A stretch of 64,000 bases of DNA, from the NCBI GenBank assembly GCA_965242905.1, contig CBDETM010000002.1, forward strand, positions 3,596,001 to 3,660,000, in the 5' to 3' direction. The translations under genes and the position numbers were made by a program. Below, piece after piece: positions 45,304 to 54,568 of the stretch (position 1 is the first letter of the stretch; every line of letters starts with the position of its first letter). Source of the stretch: Bin5 sp965242905 (GTDB taxonomy: Bacteria > Chloroflexota > Anaerolineae > Caldilineales > Caldilineaceae). Under the pieces are notes generated by a model, which was not told the DNA's origin, made no database searches, and saw nothing but the letters and a program-made list of their open reading frames with translations.

Positions 45304-46770
45304 TTGACCTTTACAGGAAGACTTGGCAGCAGCAGCAGACCCGTGCGCATCGCTATTGTCGGCGCCGGACCATCTGGCTTCTACGCCGCCGGCGCCTTGC
45401 TGCAACAAAAGGATGCCCACGTCTCAATCGATCTCTTCGACCGGCTTCCCACGCCCTACGGACTGGTGCGCTACGGCGTCGCCCCCGATCACCAGAAGAT
45501 CAAGTCCGTAACCCGCATCTACGAGCGCACGATGAAAGACAGCCGCGTCCGCTACTTCGGCAACGTGGACCTGGGAGCCGATATCACCCACGCTGAGCTC
45601 AAGTCCCACTATGACCAGATCGTCTACGCCGTCGGTGCCCAGTCCGACAAAAGGCTCGGCATCCCCGGCGAAGACCTGGCGGGCAGCTTCTCCGCCACAG
45701 AGTTCGTCGCCTGGTACAACGGCCATCCCGACTTCCGTCACTTTCAATTTGATCTGAGTGTCGAAAGTGTCGCTGTCATCGGCGTCGGCAATGTGGCCAT
45801 GGATGTAACCCGCATCCTCGCCAAATCGGTCTCCGAACTGGAGACAACCGACATAACCGACTACGCCCTTGAGGAACTGCGCGATAGCAACGTCAGGCAC
45901 ATTCACATCTTCGCCCGCCGCGGGCCGGTACAAGCCAAGTTCACCAATCCGGAGATAAAAGAGCTGGGCGAACTGGAAATCGCCGATGTGATCGTCAATC
46001 CGGCCGACCTTGTTCTCGACGAAGCCAGCCAGACCGAAATGGAAGGCGACCGCACCGCCCGCCGCAACATCGAAACACTGCAGGATCTGGCGGAGCGCGG
46101 CGCCACCGGCAAACCCAAACAGATCATCTTCCACTTCCTGCGCTCACCGACCGAAATAACCGGCACTGCCGGCGCGGTCAGCGCCATTACTACAGAGAAA
46201 AACGCGCTGCAAGCTACCGAAACGGGCTACGTCGCTTGCCGCGGCATCGGCACATTCACAGAATATGATGTCGGGCTGGTATTTCGCTCCATCGGCTACC
46301 GCGGCGTCCCCATTCCAGGCGTCCCCTTCTATGATCGTTGGGGTATCATTCCCAACGAGAAGGGGCGCGTGACTGCCGAGCACGGCGGCGCGGTCGTGCC
46401 CGGTGAATACACCGTCGGCTGGGCCAAACGCGGCCCCACTGGCGTCATCGGCACCAACAAGCCTGACGCAGTCGAAACTGTGAAAATGATGATGGAAGAT
46501 GTGAAAAACGCCGCCGAGCTGCTTCCAGGCGCCCCGGCCTCGGTCAACAATTCCGGCCCACACACCGACGGCCACGGCCGGCCCAATGACATCATTCCCT
46601 TCCTGCAGAACAGGGGCGTGAACTTCGTTTCCTTTGCCGACTGGCAAATTCTGGAACAGATAGAAAACCAACGGGGAGAACTGCGGGGGCAACCGCGGGT
46701 GAAGATCACCGACGTCGACGAGATGCTGCGCCTGATTCAGTCCGCCAGGGAAGAGCCCGTTCTCCCTTAG
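45304..46770 (+). CDS. Ferredoxin--NADP+ reductase, FprA/adrenodoxin-reductase type
   Basis: This 488-residue flavoprotein has the FAD site VRIAIVGAGPSGFYAAGALL, then DRLPTPYGLVRYGVAPDHQKIKSV, a hallmark of FprA and mitochondrial adrenodoxin reductase, the NADP site VAVIGVGNVAMDVTRIL, the HIFARRGPVQAKFTNPEIKEL motif and the C-terminal GWAKRGPTGVIGTNKPDA. It transfers electrons between NADPH and ferredoxin in the cytoplasm and could serve the oxygenases of this window. The likely start is TTG 45304 with AGAGGAAA just upstream. Confidence 0.92.
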   Translation: MTFTGRLGSSSRPVRIAIVGAGPSGFYAAGALLQQKDAHVSIDLFDRLPTPYGLVRYGVAPDHQKIKSVTRIYERTMKDSRVRYFGNVDLGADITHAELKSHYDQIVYAVGAQSDKRLGIPGEDLAGSFSATEFVAWYNGHPDFRHFQFDLSVESVAVIGVGNVAMDVTRILAKSVSELETTDITDYALEELRDSNVRHIHIFARRGPVQAKFTNPEIKELGELEIADVIVNPADLVLDEASQTEMEGDRTARRNIETLQDLAERGATGKPKQIIFHFLRSPTEITGTAGAVSAITTEKNALQATETGYVACRGIGTFTEYDVGLVFRSIGYRGVPIPGVPFYDRWGIIPNEKGRVTAEHGGAVVPGEYTVGWAKRGPTGVIGTNKPDAVETVKMMMEDVKNAAELLPGAPASVNNSGPHTDGHGRPNDIIPFLQNRGVNFVSFADWQILEQIENQRGELRGQPRVKITDVDEMLRLIQSAREEPVLP

Positions 46771-46823
46771 CGTTCAACGCCCACCACTATCTGACCTCTG
46801 GCCGGCAACCCAAATTTGGAAAG

Positions 46824-48323
46824 TCAAGACGCAGTCGGTCTACCTGCGGCGTCTTCAGCCCTTGGCTCGAGAAGAGCATCCATCTCCTGCGTCTCCTCTT
46901 CACTTTCACCGTCCTCGGCCTGACCTTCATCTGACTGACCGGCGGCCACAGTTTGCATATCTTCGCTCTGAGCTTTCACACCTTCTGCAGTGCCCGCTTC
47001 CGCCTCTGGTGTAGCTAACGCCTGCGACTCAATCGCCTCTGACGATTCGTCCAATTCCCAATCATATGTCTCGGGAGTCAAACTGACCGGAACATGGGCA
47101 GGCAAGGATTCTTTGATCTCTGTATCTGACGCATCTCCCCAGTAGGAAGTGACCGACGCAAGTACTGGCAGATCATCCAGACTGAGTATTGACTTTGTCC
47201 TCTTTGGCACTGTCACCCTCTCTTCCATCACCACGGGCCGTTTTTTGGTCTCAGGTTCCTGTACTTCGGGCGCAGCCAGGAGTGCTTCGGGCCCTGCCGG
47301 CAACTGGTTCATCTTTCGATAGAGTTGTGCCAGCGCCGGGCCGACCGCATCCAGGGGAAGTTGGCTCCTCACCGGTGTGTCCGATGTCTCCCACAGCTCG
47401 GCCAACGCCTCGAAGTCCCATAGTGCCGACAGCACGCTCTCGCTGCGAAAGTTGGACGACTCTACCAGGATTCCGCTTGCTCGCGGTGTAAGCTCCTGCG
47501 GCGCCATCACCGACGATCGACCCACAAAAGGGTCTCGCTGATGGCGGCTGAACTCATTGTGGCCGACCAGAAAGCTGATGGCCGCGAACAACTGGTTGTC
47601 CTGCATTCGCGCCAGCATCCCGGCCCGCAACTTCTCATACAACACCCGCTCTGTAGCCGCGCCCTGGCCGATCAACAACTCCGCGCCCTGGTATGCCAGC
47701 AGCCGCCCCACCTCCGGGTACAGCAGGTCGCCGCCCAGCATCAACCCAATTCTGCCGACCGGCGTCTGAATTACGTTCCATTCGTGGCCCGGCTGGGCCA
47801 GGTCCTCGTCCTCAGGATGCAGCACACGCTTGGCTTGGTACCCCAGCCTCTCGCCGCTGGGGCCGTAAACTACAGTTAGGTTCCGCAACACACCGTCCAG
47901 AGGGTCCGGCAAATATGCGCTCGGCGCCACCAACGTCACGTCAAACTCCTGCGCCAGCCCCCCGAAGACTTCGTCGTACGCCTCCCAAACACTCTCCGGC
48001 TGCGTCGTCAACAGCGCGCCAGCCATCTGGCGGAAATCGGTGTTTAGCCATCCGGCCAGCGCCCCCGAAAAGCCACCGCTGAACTTCTGCCACAGACTTG
48101 ACTGCCGCCGCCGCGCCAGATCCGACCGCTTCAACAGGTTCGCCTGGAATCCGCTCAAAAGAGGCGGGATCACCATTACCCCGGCCAGTTCCGGAAAAAT
48201 CACCAGCCGCGCCCGTTTATTCTCCGCTGCCCGCAAAAACCTGCGCAGGTCTTCCCTGTACTCCTCCAGCGTCTGGGGCAACCGCATCTTCTGTTGGATA
48301 CACGCGACGGTCAGCGTCTTCAT
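46824..48323 (-). CDS. Nitrilase-fold protein lacking the catalytic cysteine
   Basis: The first 330 of 499 residues form a carbon-nitrogen hydrolase fold: MKTLTVACIQQ, the Glu site in VIFPELAG (E45), Lys in YQAKRVLHPEDE (K165) and the nucleophile region GRIGLMLGGDLLYPE. The usual I-C-Y-D becomes L-G-G-D, so the catalytic Cys is Gly at 197. The codons read CTG GGC GGC GAC, so this is not a reading slip. From about 333 the protein is acidic and disordered (DESSEAIESQALATPEAEAG, then runs of E, D and Q). It may be a scaffold or ligand sensor. ATG 48323 is preferred to a TTG at 48347. Confidence 0.8.
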   Translation of the reverse strand: MKTLTVACIQQKMRLPQTLEEYREDLRRFLRAAENKRARLVIFPELAGVMVIPPLLSGFQANLLKRSDLARRRQSSLWQKFSGGFSGALAGWLNTDFRQMAGALLTTQPESVWEAYDEVFGGLAQEFDVTLVAPSAYLPDPLDGVLRNLTVVYGPSGERLGYQAKRVLHPEDEDLAQPGHEWNVIQTPVGRIGLMLGGDLLYPEVGRLLAYQGAELLIGQGAATERVLYEKLRAGMLARMQDNQLFAAISFLVGHNEFSRHQRDPFVGRSSVMAPQELTPRASGILVESSNFRSESVLSALWDFEALAELWETSDTPVRSQLPLDAVGPALAQLYRKMNQLPAGPEALLAAPEVQEPETKKRPVVMEERVTVPKRTKSILSLDDLPVLASVTSYWGDASDTEIKESLPAHVPVSLTPETYDWELDESSEAIESQALATPEAEAGTAEGVKAQSEDMQTVAAGQSDEGQAEDGESEEETQEMDALLEPRAEDAAGRPTAS

Positions 48324-48804
48324 TTGAGGCAGTCTGCCCGTTCCCAACTCTCAGCGCCTGTCCGAATCGCAGCAAACTACCGCCAATTCAGACAACGTTT
48401 TCCAATTTGCAACAGGTTCCATAATACCATTAAAGGCAATTGAACCTTGAATCAAGTGGGGGGAACCACGGTGGAGATTCGAGGGGGAGTTAGAACTTCA
48501 GAAAACAGCTTTGTTTCTCAAACAGTTTCTACTTTTCTAGTGGCCCTCTTTGCACGCTCGCCCAGCAGTCAATGAGGCTCGCTTTCGCTACAAAGACAAC
48601 TTCCCTGGCTTCCGTCTCTGTCAGGCCGCGAACCGTTCAGACCTCCCCTCCCGGAGAGCCATAGCCAATCGACAAGACTTTCCCATACCGCAGACTCTCA
48701 TCCCAATCGATCAGCCTACCCAACCCGGAATGCCCCAGCCTGCTCGACGCCACCTAAAGCCCCGACGGCACTCCAGCCACGCAATACGAACTACGACTAA
48801 GCCG
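48324..48804. other. Intergenic region, 481 bp
   Basis: This gap lies behind the dehydrogenase gene (which ends at 48805) and ahead of the nitrilase-like gene, both minus. An AT-rich stretch near 48418-48450 could be its promoter, but the hexamer spacing is not convincing. A tract of the ACGCAATACG type lies at 48780-48800, just after the stop codon. No gene is supported. Confidence 0.4.
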
Positions 48805-49872
48805 CTAACCTTTATACGCCCCAATAATGTCAATAATCAACTTGACATCCTTGCGTGCATGCTCCAGCGACGTCCGCGACGCCTTGCCGTCGACAATGCA
48901 ACTGTGGAAATGCTGCAGCTCCCGTACAAATGCGCTGTCCCAATCAATATAAGGCTCAGTCCGGTAGGTCCTGCCCTCGCTATCGATCCCCTGGACCGAC
49001 ACTGTCGACAAGATGCCACGCGAAAAACCGGTCGGGTACGCCACAATGACCCGCTTGTCGTCGCCGTATATCTCTAGCGTCTCCTTGAAATCCCAGAGAT
49101 CCGGCAGATCGATCCACGTACCCACGCAGCGGGCACCGTTCTCGTATACCAGAGTAAAGCTGACCGCTCGCCCCTCCTGCCAGATCTCCGTGTGCGTTAT
49201 CTCAACCGGCAGGCCCATGATCTCGCGCAATCCGTACAGATCGTGAATCATGCTTCCCGACAGCAGATGAAACGCCCGCTCTACGTGCGGCGGCACGTCC
49301 CCGATCGCCTGCATTCGCGCCGCCTGCCGTCCTGCCACCGCGCTCTCGATCGCCCCCTCCGGCAAGTCACCGAAGCTGCGTACGTCGAACTGCTGCAGAT
49401 GCAAGGCATTGTTCGGGTGTAGATGATTGATCTGCACAAATCGCACGTCCATTTCCGCCGCTTCCTGCTTCGCCCGCTCAAATGCCGGGTCATAGACCTT
49501 CATATAACCCGCCTGCCCCACCGTACCCGCGCGCTGGCACGCCTCGATCATCTCGTCGCACTCCTGCAATGAGAAGCACACCGGCTTCTCCACGAAGGCG
49601 TGCTTGCCCGCATCAAAAGCGTCAACCGCCACACCCTTTTTCGGGTCCGTCTGACACAGTATCACCGCCTCCACGTCAGATGCCAGCAGATCGCGGTAGT
49701 CCGTAAAATACTGGGGCACGTGAAAGCGGTTGGCCACGTACTGGGCCGCACCGACCGACACGTCGCAGACAGCCGTCACCTCGAACTCGTCCTGCAGCTC
49801 CTTCAAATTGGGCATATGATGGACCTGGGCGATCGCCCCGCATCCGATGACGCCGATCTTAACTCGTCTCAC
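48805..49872 (-). CDS. Gfo/Idh/MocA-family oxidoreductase
   Basis: This 355-residue protein starts with GTG 49872 behind GGAGAA: RRVKIGVIGCGAIAQVHHMP carries the GxGxxx NAD site, and GKHAFVEKPVCFSLQECDEM has the canonical EKP. The middle is typical of the family's second domain (RAFHLLSGSMIHDLYGLREIMG, with the catalytic-region HDLYGLRE). A tract resembling B-family words follows the stop. It is the most downstream gene of a run beginning with the family-5 binding protein at 54568, and probably oxidises the imported sugar or polyol. Confidence 0.88.
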   Translation of the reverse strand: MRRVKIGVIGCGAIAQVHHMPNLKELQDEFEVTAVCDVSVGAAQYVANRFHVPQYFTDYRDLLASDVEAVILCQTDPKKGVAVDAFDAGKHAFVEKPVCFSLQECDEMIEACQRAGTVGQAGYMKVYDPAFERAKQEAAEMDVRFVQINHLHPNNALHLQQFDVRSFGDLPEGAIESAVAGRQAARMQAIGDVPPHVERAFHLLSGSMIHDLYGLREIMGLPVEITHTEIWQEGRAVSFTLVYENGARCVGTWIDLPDLWDFKETLEIYGDDKRVIVAYPTGFSRGILSTVSVQGIDSEGRTYRTEPYIDWDSAFVRELQHFHSCIVDGKASRTSLEHARKDVKLIIDIIGAYKG

Positions 49873-49929
49873 TTTCTTTTCTCCGGTCGGTTATCAGTGG
49901 AAATAGGTGAGTAGGTCGTTACAACTTAA

Positions 49930-50580
49930 CTACGGACCAGTGTATTCCGTGTCCACCGTGCGCGATGTGAAGCTATTCCATACGTCTGCCAGGGCAAAGG
50001 CGCTTCGGAAAGCCGGGTAAAGAGACGCCCACATCGCGTCGCGGGCCGCCAGAGCAGCTTCCTCATCCCCTGCCTCCCGCGCCGCTCTGTAGGCCCCGAT
50101 CTGCTCCCTCTGCGTCTGCGTATTCGTCTCGACCTCGGCCAACCATGCCTCGGCCGCGGCCAGCTGCTGCTCCAGCAACTCATCGGTCGCCGTTTCGCGG
50201 TCCGGCTCAACGTCGTAGGCGGTATTCAACGCGAAGCGTGGCGGCTTCTTCGTGCCATCCTCATTCCACATTGTATGAGTCGGCTGAATGTGAGGCGTGA
50301 CCGACAGATACATGATGACCGGCTCCTCCCCCACATTGCGCACCTGGTGCATCTCATCCGTCAGCGCAATGCAAAGCTGACCCGGCCCCAGCACTTCGGC
50401 ATGACCCTCAATCGTGAACTCTGCCTGCCCCTGCAGAATCAGAAAGATCTCATGGCCCAAATCATGCGTATGGCTCTGCGCCGTATGGCCCACGTCCACC
50501 TGCAAAAAACGGGCGCGGATCTCCGGCGTTGTCAGTACATTGCGGATGTCCTTTTGGAAGTCCAGAACCTGGAAGGGCAC
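49930..50580 (-). CDS. Cupin-domain protein with helical C-terminal extension
   Basis: This 216-residue protein starts at GTG 50580 behind AAGGAG. Residues 30-100 form a cupin_2 barrel with metal-ligand candidates in HTHDLGHEIFLILQG and HQVRN, separated by PGQLCIALTDE. The last 90 residues (from DRETATDELLEQQLAAAEAWL) look like alpha helices and are unusual for a simple cupin. It may bind a sugar or sense a metabolite, or be a small isomerase. It lies between the dehydrogenase and the permeases in one run. Confidence 0.82.
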   Translation of the reverse strand: MPFQVLDFQKDIRNVLTTPEIRARFLQVDVGHTAQSHTHDLGHEIFLILQGQAEFTIEGHAEVLGPGQLCIALTDEMHQVRNVGEEPVIMYLSVTPHIQPTHTMWNEDGTKKPPRFALNTAYDVEPDRETATDELLEQQLAAAEAWLAEVETNTQTQREQIGAYRAAREAGDEEAALAARDAMWASLYPAFRSAFALADVWNSFTSRTVDTEYTGP

Positions 50581-50675
50581 GGCGTTCTCCTTATTCGCTT
50601 GTGACTTTAGGATGTGAAATCCTGGTCGATCGTGGGGGCTCTTGAGAAGAAGATACCGGCTACGACAGGGCAGCC

Positions 50676-51605
50676 TCAGTCAATCCGCCGTCGCAGCTTC
50701 GGGTCGAGGAAATCCCTGAACGCGTCGCCAAAGAGGTTGGCAGCCATAATCGCAATCGTAATCGCCACGCCGGGAAAAATCACCAGCCACCATGGCGGCC
50801 GAAACGCCGCAGCCAGCACACCGCCCAGCATATTGCCCCAGCTCGGCGCCGGCGGCGGAATCCCCATCCCCAGAAAACTCAATGCCGACTCCGCGAAAAT
50901 CGCGCCGCCCAGATGCAGCGTCGCCACCACCAATATCGGCGCAACCGCCTGCGGCGCAACATGACGCACCATGATCCGCACATTCGACGCCCCGATCATC
51001 TTGGCCGCTTCGACGTAGGAGGTCTCCTTGATCGAAAGTACCACCGCACGCGTTATCCGCGTGGCCGAGGGAATCCGCGTTACCGAGATGGCGACGATAA
51101 CTGTCACCAGCCCCGCTCCCAGGACCACCAGCAGCAGCAGCGCCAGGATTAGACCGGGAAAGGACATCAGCACGTCCACAACCCGCTGGCTGATCAGATC
51201 GAAACGCTGACCCAGATACCCACTCGCAATGCCCCACACAAAACCGATCAAATCGCCAACGAATACCGCCGTGATACTCACGATCAACGTGATGCGCGCA
51301 CCGTAAATGATGCGGCTCAACAGGTCCCGCCCCAGCTGATCGGTGCCCAGAATGTGCTCTGCGGTCGGCGCCGCGCGTATCGCGCCGTAGTCGGCCTCCA
51401 GCGGATCGTAAGGTGAGAGAATAGGCGCAAAAACAGCCATCACGAACATCAGCAGCCAGATGCCCACCGCCACCATCCCGATCGGCGAGGACTGCGCAAA
51501 GCGTCCAACCGCACTGCTGAATCGGAGCAAGAAATGCGGGCGCTGGCCCTCTATATCGAGAACGATACCTTCGGAATCGGCAGGCGCCGCGCTTGTTGTA
51601 GCCAT
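50676..51605 (-). CDS. ABC importer permease, DppC-like (family-5 set 2)
   Basis: This 309-residue permease has a helix near residues 42-62, the DppC segment AEHILGTDQLGRDLLSRIIYGAR, the EAA loop YVEAAKMIGASNVRIMVRHVAPQA and the tail FRDFLDPKLRRRID. GAGGGAG precedes ATG 51605. It forms the channel with 51694-52653 and takes substrate from the binding protein at 52838-54568. No ATPase genes follow, unlike the family-5 set at 12.6-18.9 kb. Confidence 0.92.
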   Translation of the reverse strand: MATTSAAPADSEGIVLDIEGQRPHFLLRFSSAVGRFAQSSPIGMVAVGIWLLMFVMAVFAPILSPYDPLEADYGAIRAAPTAEHILGTDQLGRDLLSRIIYGARITLIVSITAVFVGDLIGFVWGIASGYLGQRFDLISQRVVDVLMSFPGLILALLLLVVLGAGLVTVIVAISVTRIPSATRITRAVVLSIKETSYVEAAKMIGASNVRIMVRHVAPQAVAPILVVATLHLGGAIFAESALSFLGMGIPPPAPSWGNMLGGVLAAAFRPPWWLVIFPGVAITIAIMAANLFGDAFRDFLDPKLRRRID

Positions 51606-51620
51606 GTAGGCTCCCTCAGT

Positions 51621-51695
51621 GTGTGGATAGTGGCCGTCTTTCAGAGGGTGGCAGCTTTAGTACACCGGACCGCCGGCCGCAGCCCCCTATCCACT
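51621..51695. repeat. Inverted GTGGATAG/CTATCCAC words spanning a permease spacer
   Basis: GTGGATAG near 51623-51630 and CTATCCAC near 51688-51695 form an 8-bp inverted pair at the two ends of the spacer between the DppB- and DppC-like genes. The wording is that of the CCACT tract family, and the right copy overlaps the TAG stop at 51694-51696. Confidence 0.5.
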
Positions 51696-52653
51696 ATTCG
51701 TAGCGAATGCGGGGATCCAAAAACGCGTAACTGAGATCGACAAGAAGATTGATAATGACGTATATCAAGCCATACAGTAGAACGAGGTTCTGGATCATCA
51801 TCCAGTCCCGCTCGGTCATCCCCTGCACCAGCAACTTGCCAAGGCCGGGCACTGCAAACGCCGTCTCCACCGAAACCGCGCCCCCCAGCAAGCCGCCCAA
51901 AGCCAGCCCCGTCGTGGTGACGACCGGCAGCATCGCGTTCTTGAATACGTGCCGCCACACCACCAGCGTCTCCCGCAGCCCCTTGGCCCGCGCCGTCCGG
52001 ATATAGTCCTCGAACAGCACCTCCAGCGCCGCCGAACGCGCCATGCGCGCCGTCGCCGCCGAAAGACCCAGCCCCAGCGCCATGGCTGGAAGCACTGTCA
52101 TCGATAGATTGCCTAATGGATCCTCCCACAACTGGATTATCGTAATCGGAGGTCGCCAGGTAAAGACCAGAACCGAAAAAAGAATGATCAGCAGGCCCAG
52201 CCAGTAGCTTGGCACCGCGATAAAGACCGTAATGCCGACGCGCGACAGATGGTCCATCAGTGAATTACGCCACATCGCACTCAGCATCCCGATCGGCACC
52301 CCAATCAGCCACGAGAGCAGGACGGCCATGATGGCAATCTGCGCCGATATCGGGCCCCGTCGCAAGATCATGCCGCTGATCGGCTCCTTGTTCCAGAAAG
52401 ACGAGCCCATGTCTCCGCTGATCACCTGCCGCATCCAGTCGTAATACTGAATGTAATAAGGCTGATCCAGTCCAAGACTGGCGCGCACGGCCTGCAGCTC
52501 TTCTTCACTCAGAACATATATCCCGTCCGACTCCGACACGATCAACTGCAGCGGATCGCCCGGGATAACCCGCATCGCCAGGAAGATCAATACAGTGACG
52601 CCAAATATGGTCGGGATGGCGATCAGCAGGCGGTTTAGAAGGTACTTTGACAT
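51694..52653 (-). CDS. ABC importer permease, DppB-like (family-5 set 2)
   Basis: This 319-residue permease begins MSKYLLNRLLIAIPTIFGVT and ends LSYAFLDPRIRYE, both typical of DppB. The EAA loop is DYIRTARAKGLRETLVVWRHVFKNA. Its TAG stop starts a TAGTGGATAG word that pairs with CTATCCAC about 65 bases further on, in the spacer before the DppC-like gene. A large stem-loop lies between it and the binding-protein gene. Confidence 0.92.
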   Translation of the reverse strand: MSKYLLNRLLIAIPTIFGVTVLIFLAMRVIPGDPLQLIVSESDGIYVLSEEELQAVRASLGLDQPYYIQYYDWMRQVISGDMGSSFWNKEPISGMILRRGPISAQIAIMAVLLSWLIGVPIGMLSAMWRNSLMDHLSRVGITVFIAVPSYWLGLLIILFSVLVFTWRPPITIIQLWEDPLGNLSMTVLPAMALGLGLSAATARMARSAALEVLFEDYIRTARAKGLRETLVVWRHVFKNAMLPVVTTTGLALGGLLGGAVSVETAFAVPGLGKLLVQGMTERDWMMIQNLVLLYGLIYVIINLLVDLSYAFLDPRIRYE

Positions 52654-52686
52654 GAGCGCTTGGAGGGGTTCCGCTATTCTTCATCG

Positions 52687-52735
52687 AATGGGCGGCGCAA
52701 CAGCCCGGCGACCGGGCATCGTCGCGCCGCCCATT
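52687..52735 (-). terminator. Large compound stem-loop behind a binding-protein gene
   Basis: Outer arms AATGGGCGGCGC (52687-52698) and GCGCCGCCCATT (52724-52735) pair perfectly over 12 bp; within them GCCCGG and CCGGGC form a second 6-bp stem with a 3-base loop. It lies 100 bases after the binding-protein stop and 34 bases before the permease start, with no U-run on the minus strand. Confidence 0.65.
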
Positions 52736-52837
52736 GGATTTTCAACTGTTTGCAACCTTCACGGCTGCCGAAGACAGCGTACAGGTGCCGTAACCCGCAT
52801 CCTAAAACACCACGGATCACAGGCGACGGTCGCTTTT

Positions 52838-54568
52838 CTAGGCATCAGGGTCGATCCAGACCGTCTCCATGCGGCCCCACTCGGCGAAGATACGCCGGTC
52901 CAGCGCTAAGCCATGAACGCGATTGTTCCACATCGGTAGGTGGTAAGTGTAACCGACCAGGTACTCCGGCGGGTTCTCGTCCAGCAGATTCTGCGCATCG
53001 GCGATCTGCCCTATGCGAGTCTCGACGTCCAGTTCCACGTCAATGCTACCCAGAAGCGTGTCGAAGTCCGGGTTGCTGTAACCACCGAAATTCTGCGAAC
53101 CTCCGGTGGCCCACCACAGGTTGCCGCGCGGCGAGATGTCGGAGACACTGTGCCCGCGCGTGTGCACCATCAACTGGTAGTTGCCCGACTGCTGTTCAGA
53201 GCCAAGCAGCGCACGTTCGACAATGCGGATCTCCGTCTCGATGTTCAAATGCCGCTTGAGCATATCCTGGAAAGCGGGGGCCAGCAGTTCGCCCTGGGGC
53301 CCGGCTGCCGCCAGCAGTTCGACGCCAGAAAGTCCGTCACCGTACCCGGCGTCGGCCATCAGCTGCTGCGCCGTCGCGATATCCTCATCCTTGTCCGCCC
53401 TGTAGCCAGGCATCGTCGACAGCTCTTCTGGCGTTGTGGCGTAGGGATCACCCTGTGGCACCCAGCGCGTAATGTTGATCAGTTCCTGTGTGCCGAACGC
53501 AGCCGCCAGATTCTGCTTGCTGACCGCCAGATGGATCGCCTTGCGCACGCGGGCGTCGTCAAAAGGTGATTCGCGGTTATTGATGAATACCCAGTACGCG
53601 CCGAAGTTGGCGAGTTGGTTGGCCTGCACAGATTCGGGGCGATTCTTGCCCTCGTCCCACGTCTCTTTGGCTACGTTCCACGACATGTCAGCCTGGTCCG
53701 TCAGCACTGCCGTACCGCGGTCGGACCACGCCGGCACGTGCAGCAACTCGATCCCGTCCACATAGGGAAGCTCCGGATCCCAGTAGTCCGGATTGGCCTC
53801 AAGTATCCACTTCTCCGCCGGCAGATGGTCGACAAAGCGGAACGCGCCCGTCCCCGGGGCGATGACCTCGCGCAAGTCGTAGTTGTGCTCCTCTAGTGAC
53901 TTCTTCGAGTAGATCAGCGCATTGGTGGGCGTCAGCAGGTTGAGGAAGAACGGCCGCGGGGAGCTCAGATTGAACCGCACGGTCATGTCATCCACCGCCT
54001 CGACCGAGTCCACAAAGGTGAAGTTGGCCTTCAACGGGCTGACTATGCCCTCCGGCGGGTCAAGGATGCGGTTGAATGTCGCCACCACATCTTGGGCAGA
54101 GAATGCTTCGCCGTCATGGTAGGTAACACCCTCACGCAGCGCAAACGTGTAGGACAGGCCGCCTTCACCTACTTCCCAGCTCTCGGCCAGGTCGGGGATG
54201 ATCGTGCGCAGTCCGTCAACCAGGTTGTTGCGTACCAGGTTGTTGTACATGTGAGAGAGGACATGCGTACCGCCGCCCTGGTGGGCGTCAAAGTGCGACA
54301 TCGTCACACCGAAAGCAGTCCGCAGCGTGCCGCCGCGTACCGGATTGCCACCCGGACGCATCATGCCCGCGCCGGTCGCGACAGCCTCAGGCGTCGGCAC
54401 CGCAGTCGGCGCGGCAGCGGGAGCGGCCATCTCAGCCGGCGCGCCAGCCGCGCACGCGGCCAGGGCCGATGCGGCGGCGCCTGCAGCCATCATCTTCAGA
54501 AAGGTACGGCGGCCAACATTGCGAGCTTCGTTGTCCGCCTGTGGGGGCGTGTTCAACTTACTTGTCAT
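52838..54568 (-). CDS. ABC importer substrate-binding lipoprotein, family 5 (set 2)
   Basis: This 576-residue protein has a long leader with twin arginines (RNVGRRTFLKMMAAGAAASA) and a lipobox LAAC. CAGGAGCC precedes ATG 54568; a longer frame upstream is not supported. The body has family-5 hallmarks: HVLSHMYNNLVRNN, YTFALREGVTYHDGEAFSAQ, DVVATFNRILDPPEG and VRKAIHLAVSKQNLAAAFG. It heads an operon with a strong promoter (54756-54784), two permeases, a cupin and a dehydrogenase. A sugar or sugar-like ligand is inferred from those neighbours. Confidence 0.9.
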   Translation of the reverse strand: MTSKLNTPPQADNEARNVGRRTFLKMMAAGAAASALAACAAGAPAEMAAPAAAPTAVPTPEAVATGAGMMRPGGNPVRGGTLRTAFGVTMSHFDAHQGGGTHVLSHMYNNLVRNNLVDGLRTIIPDLAESWEVGEGGLSYTFALREGVTYHDGEAFSAQDVVATFNRILDPPEGIVSPLKANFTFVDSVEAVDDMTVRFNLSSPRPFFLNLLTPTNALIYSKKSLEEHNYDLREVIAPGTGAFRFVDHLPAEKWILEANPDYWDPELPYVDGIELLHVPAWSDRGTAVLTDQADMSWNVAKETWDEGKNRPESVQANQLANFGAYWVFINNRESPFDDARVRKAIHLAVSKQNLAAAFGTQELINITRWVPQGDPYATTPEELSTMPGYRADKDEDIATAQQLMADAGYGDGLSGVELLAAAGPQGELLAPAFQDMLKRHLNIETEIRIVERALLGSEQQSGNYQLMVHTRGHSVSDISPRGNLWWATGGSQNFGGYSNPDFDTLLGSIDVELDVETRIGQIADAQNLLDENPPEYLVGYTYHLPMWNNRVHGLALDRRIFAEWGRMETVWIDPDA

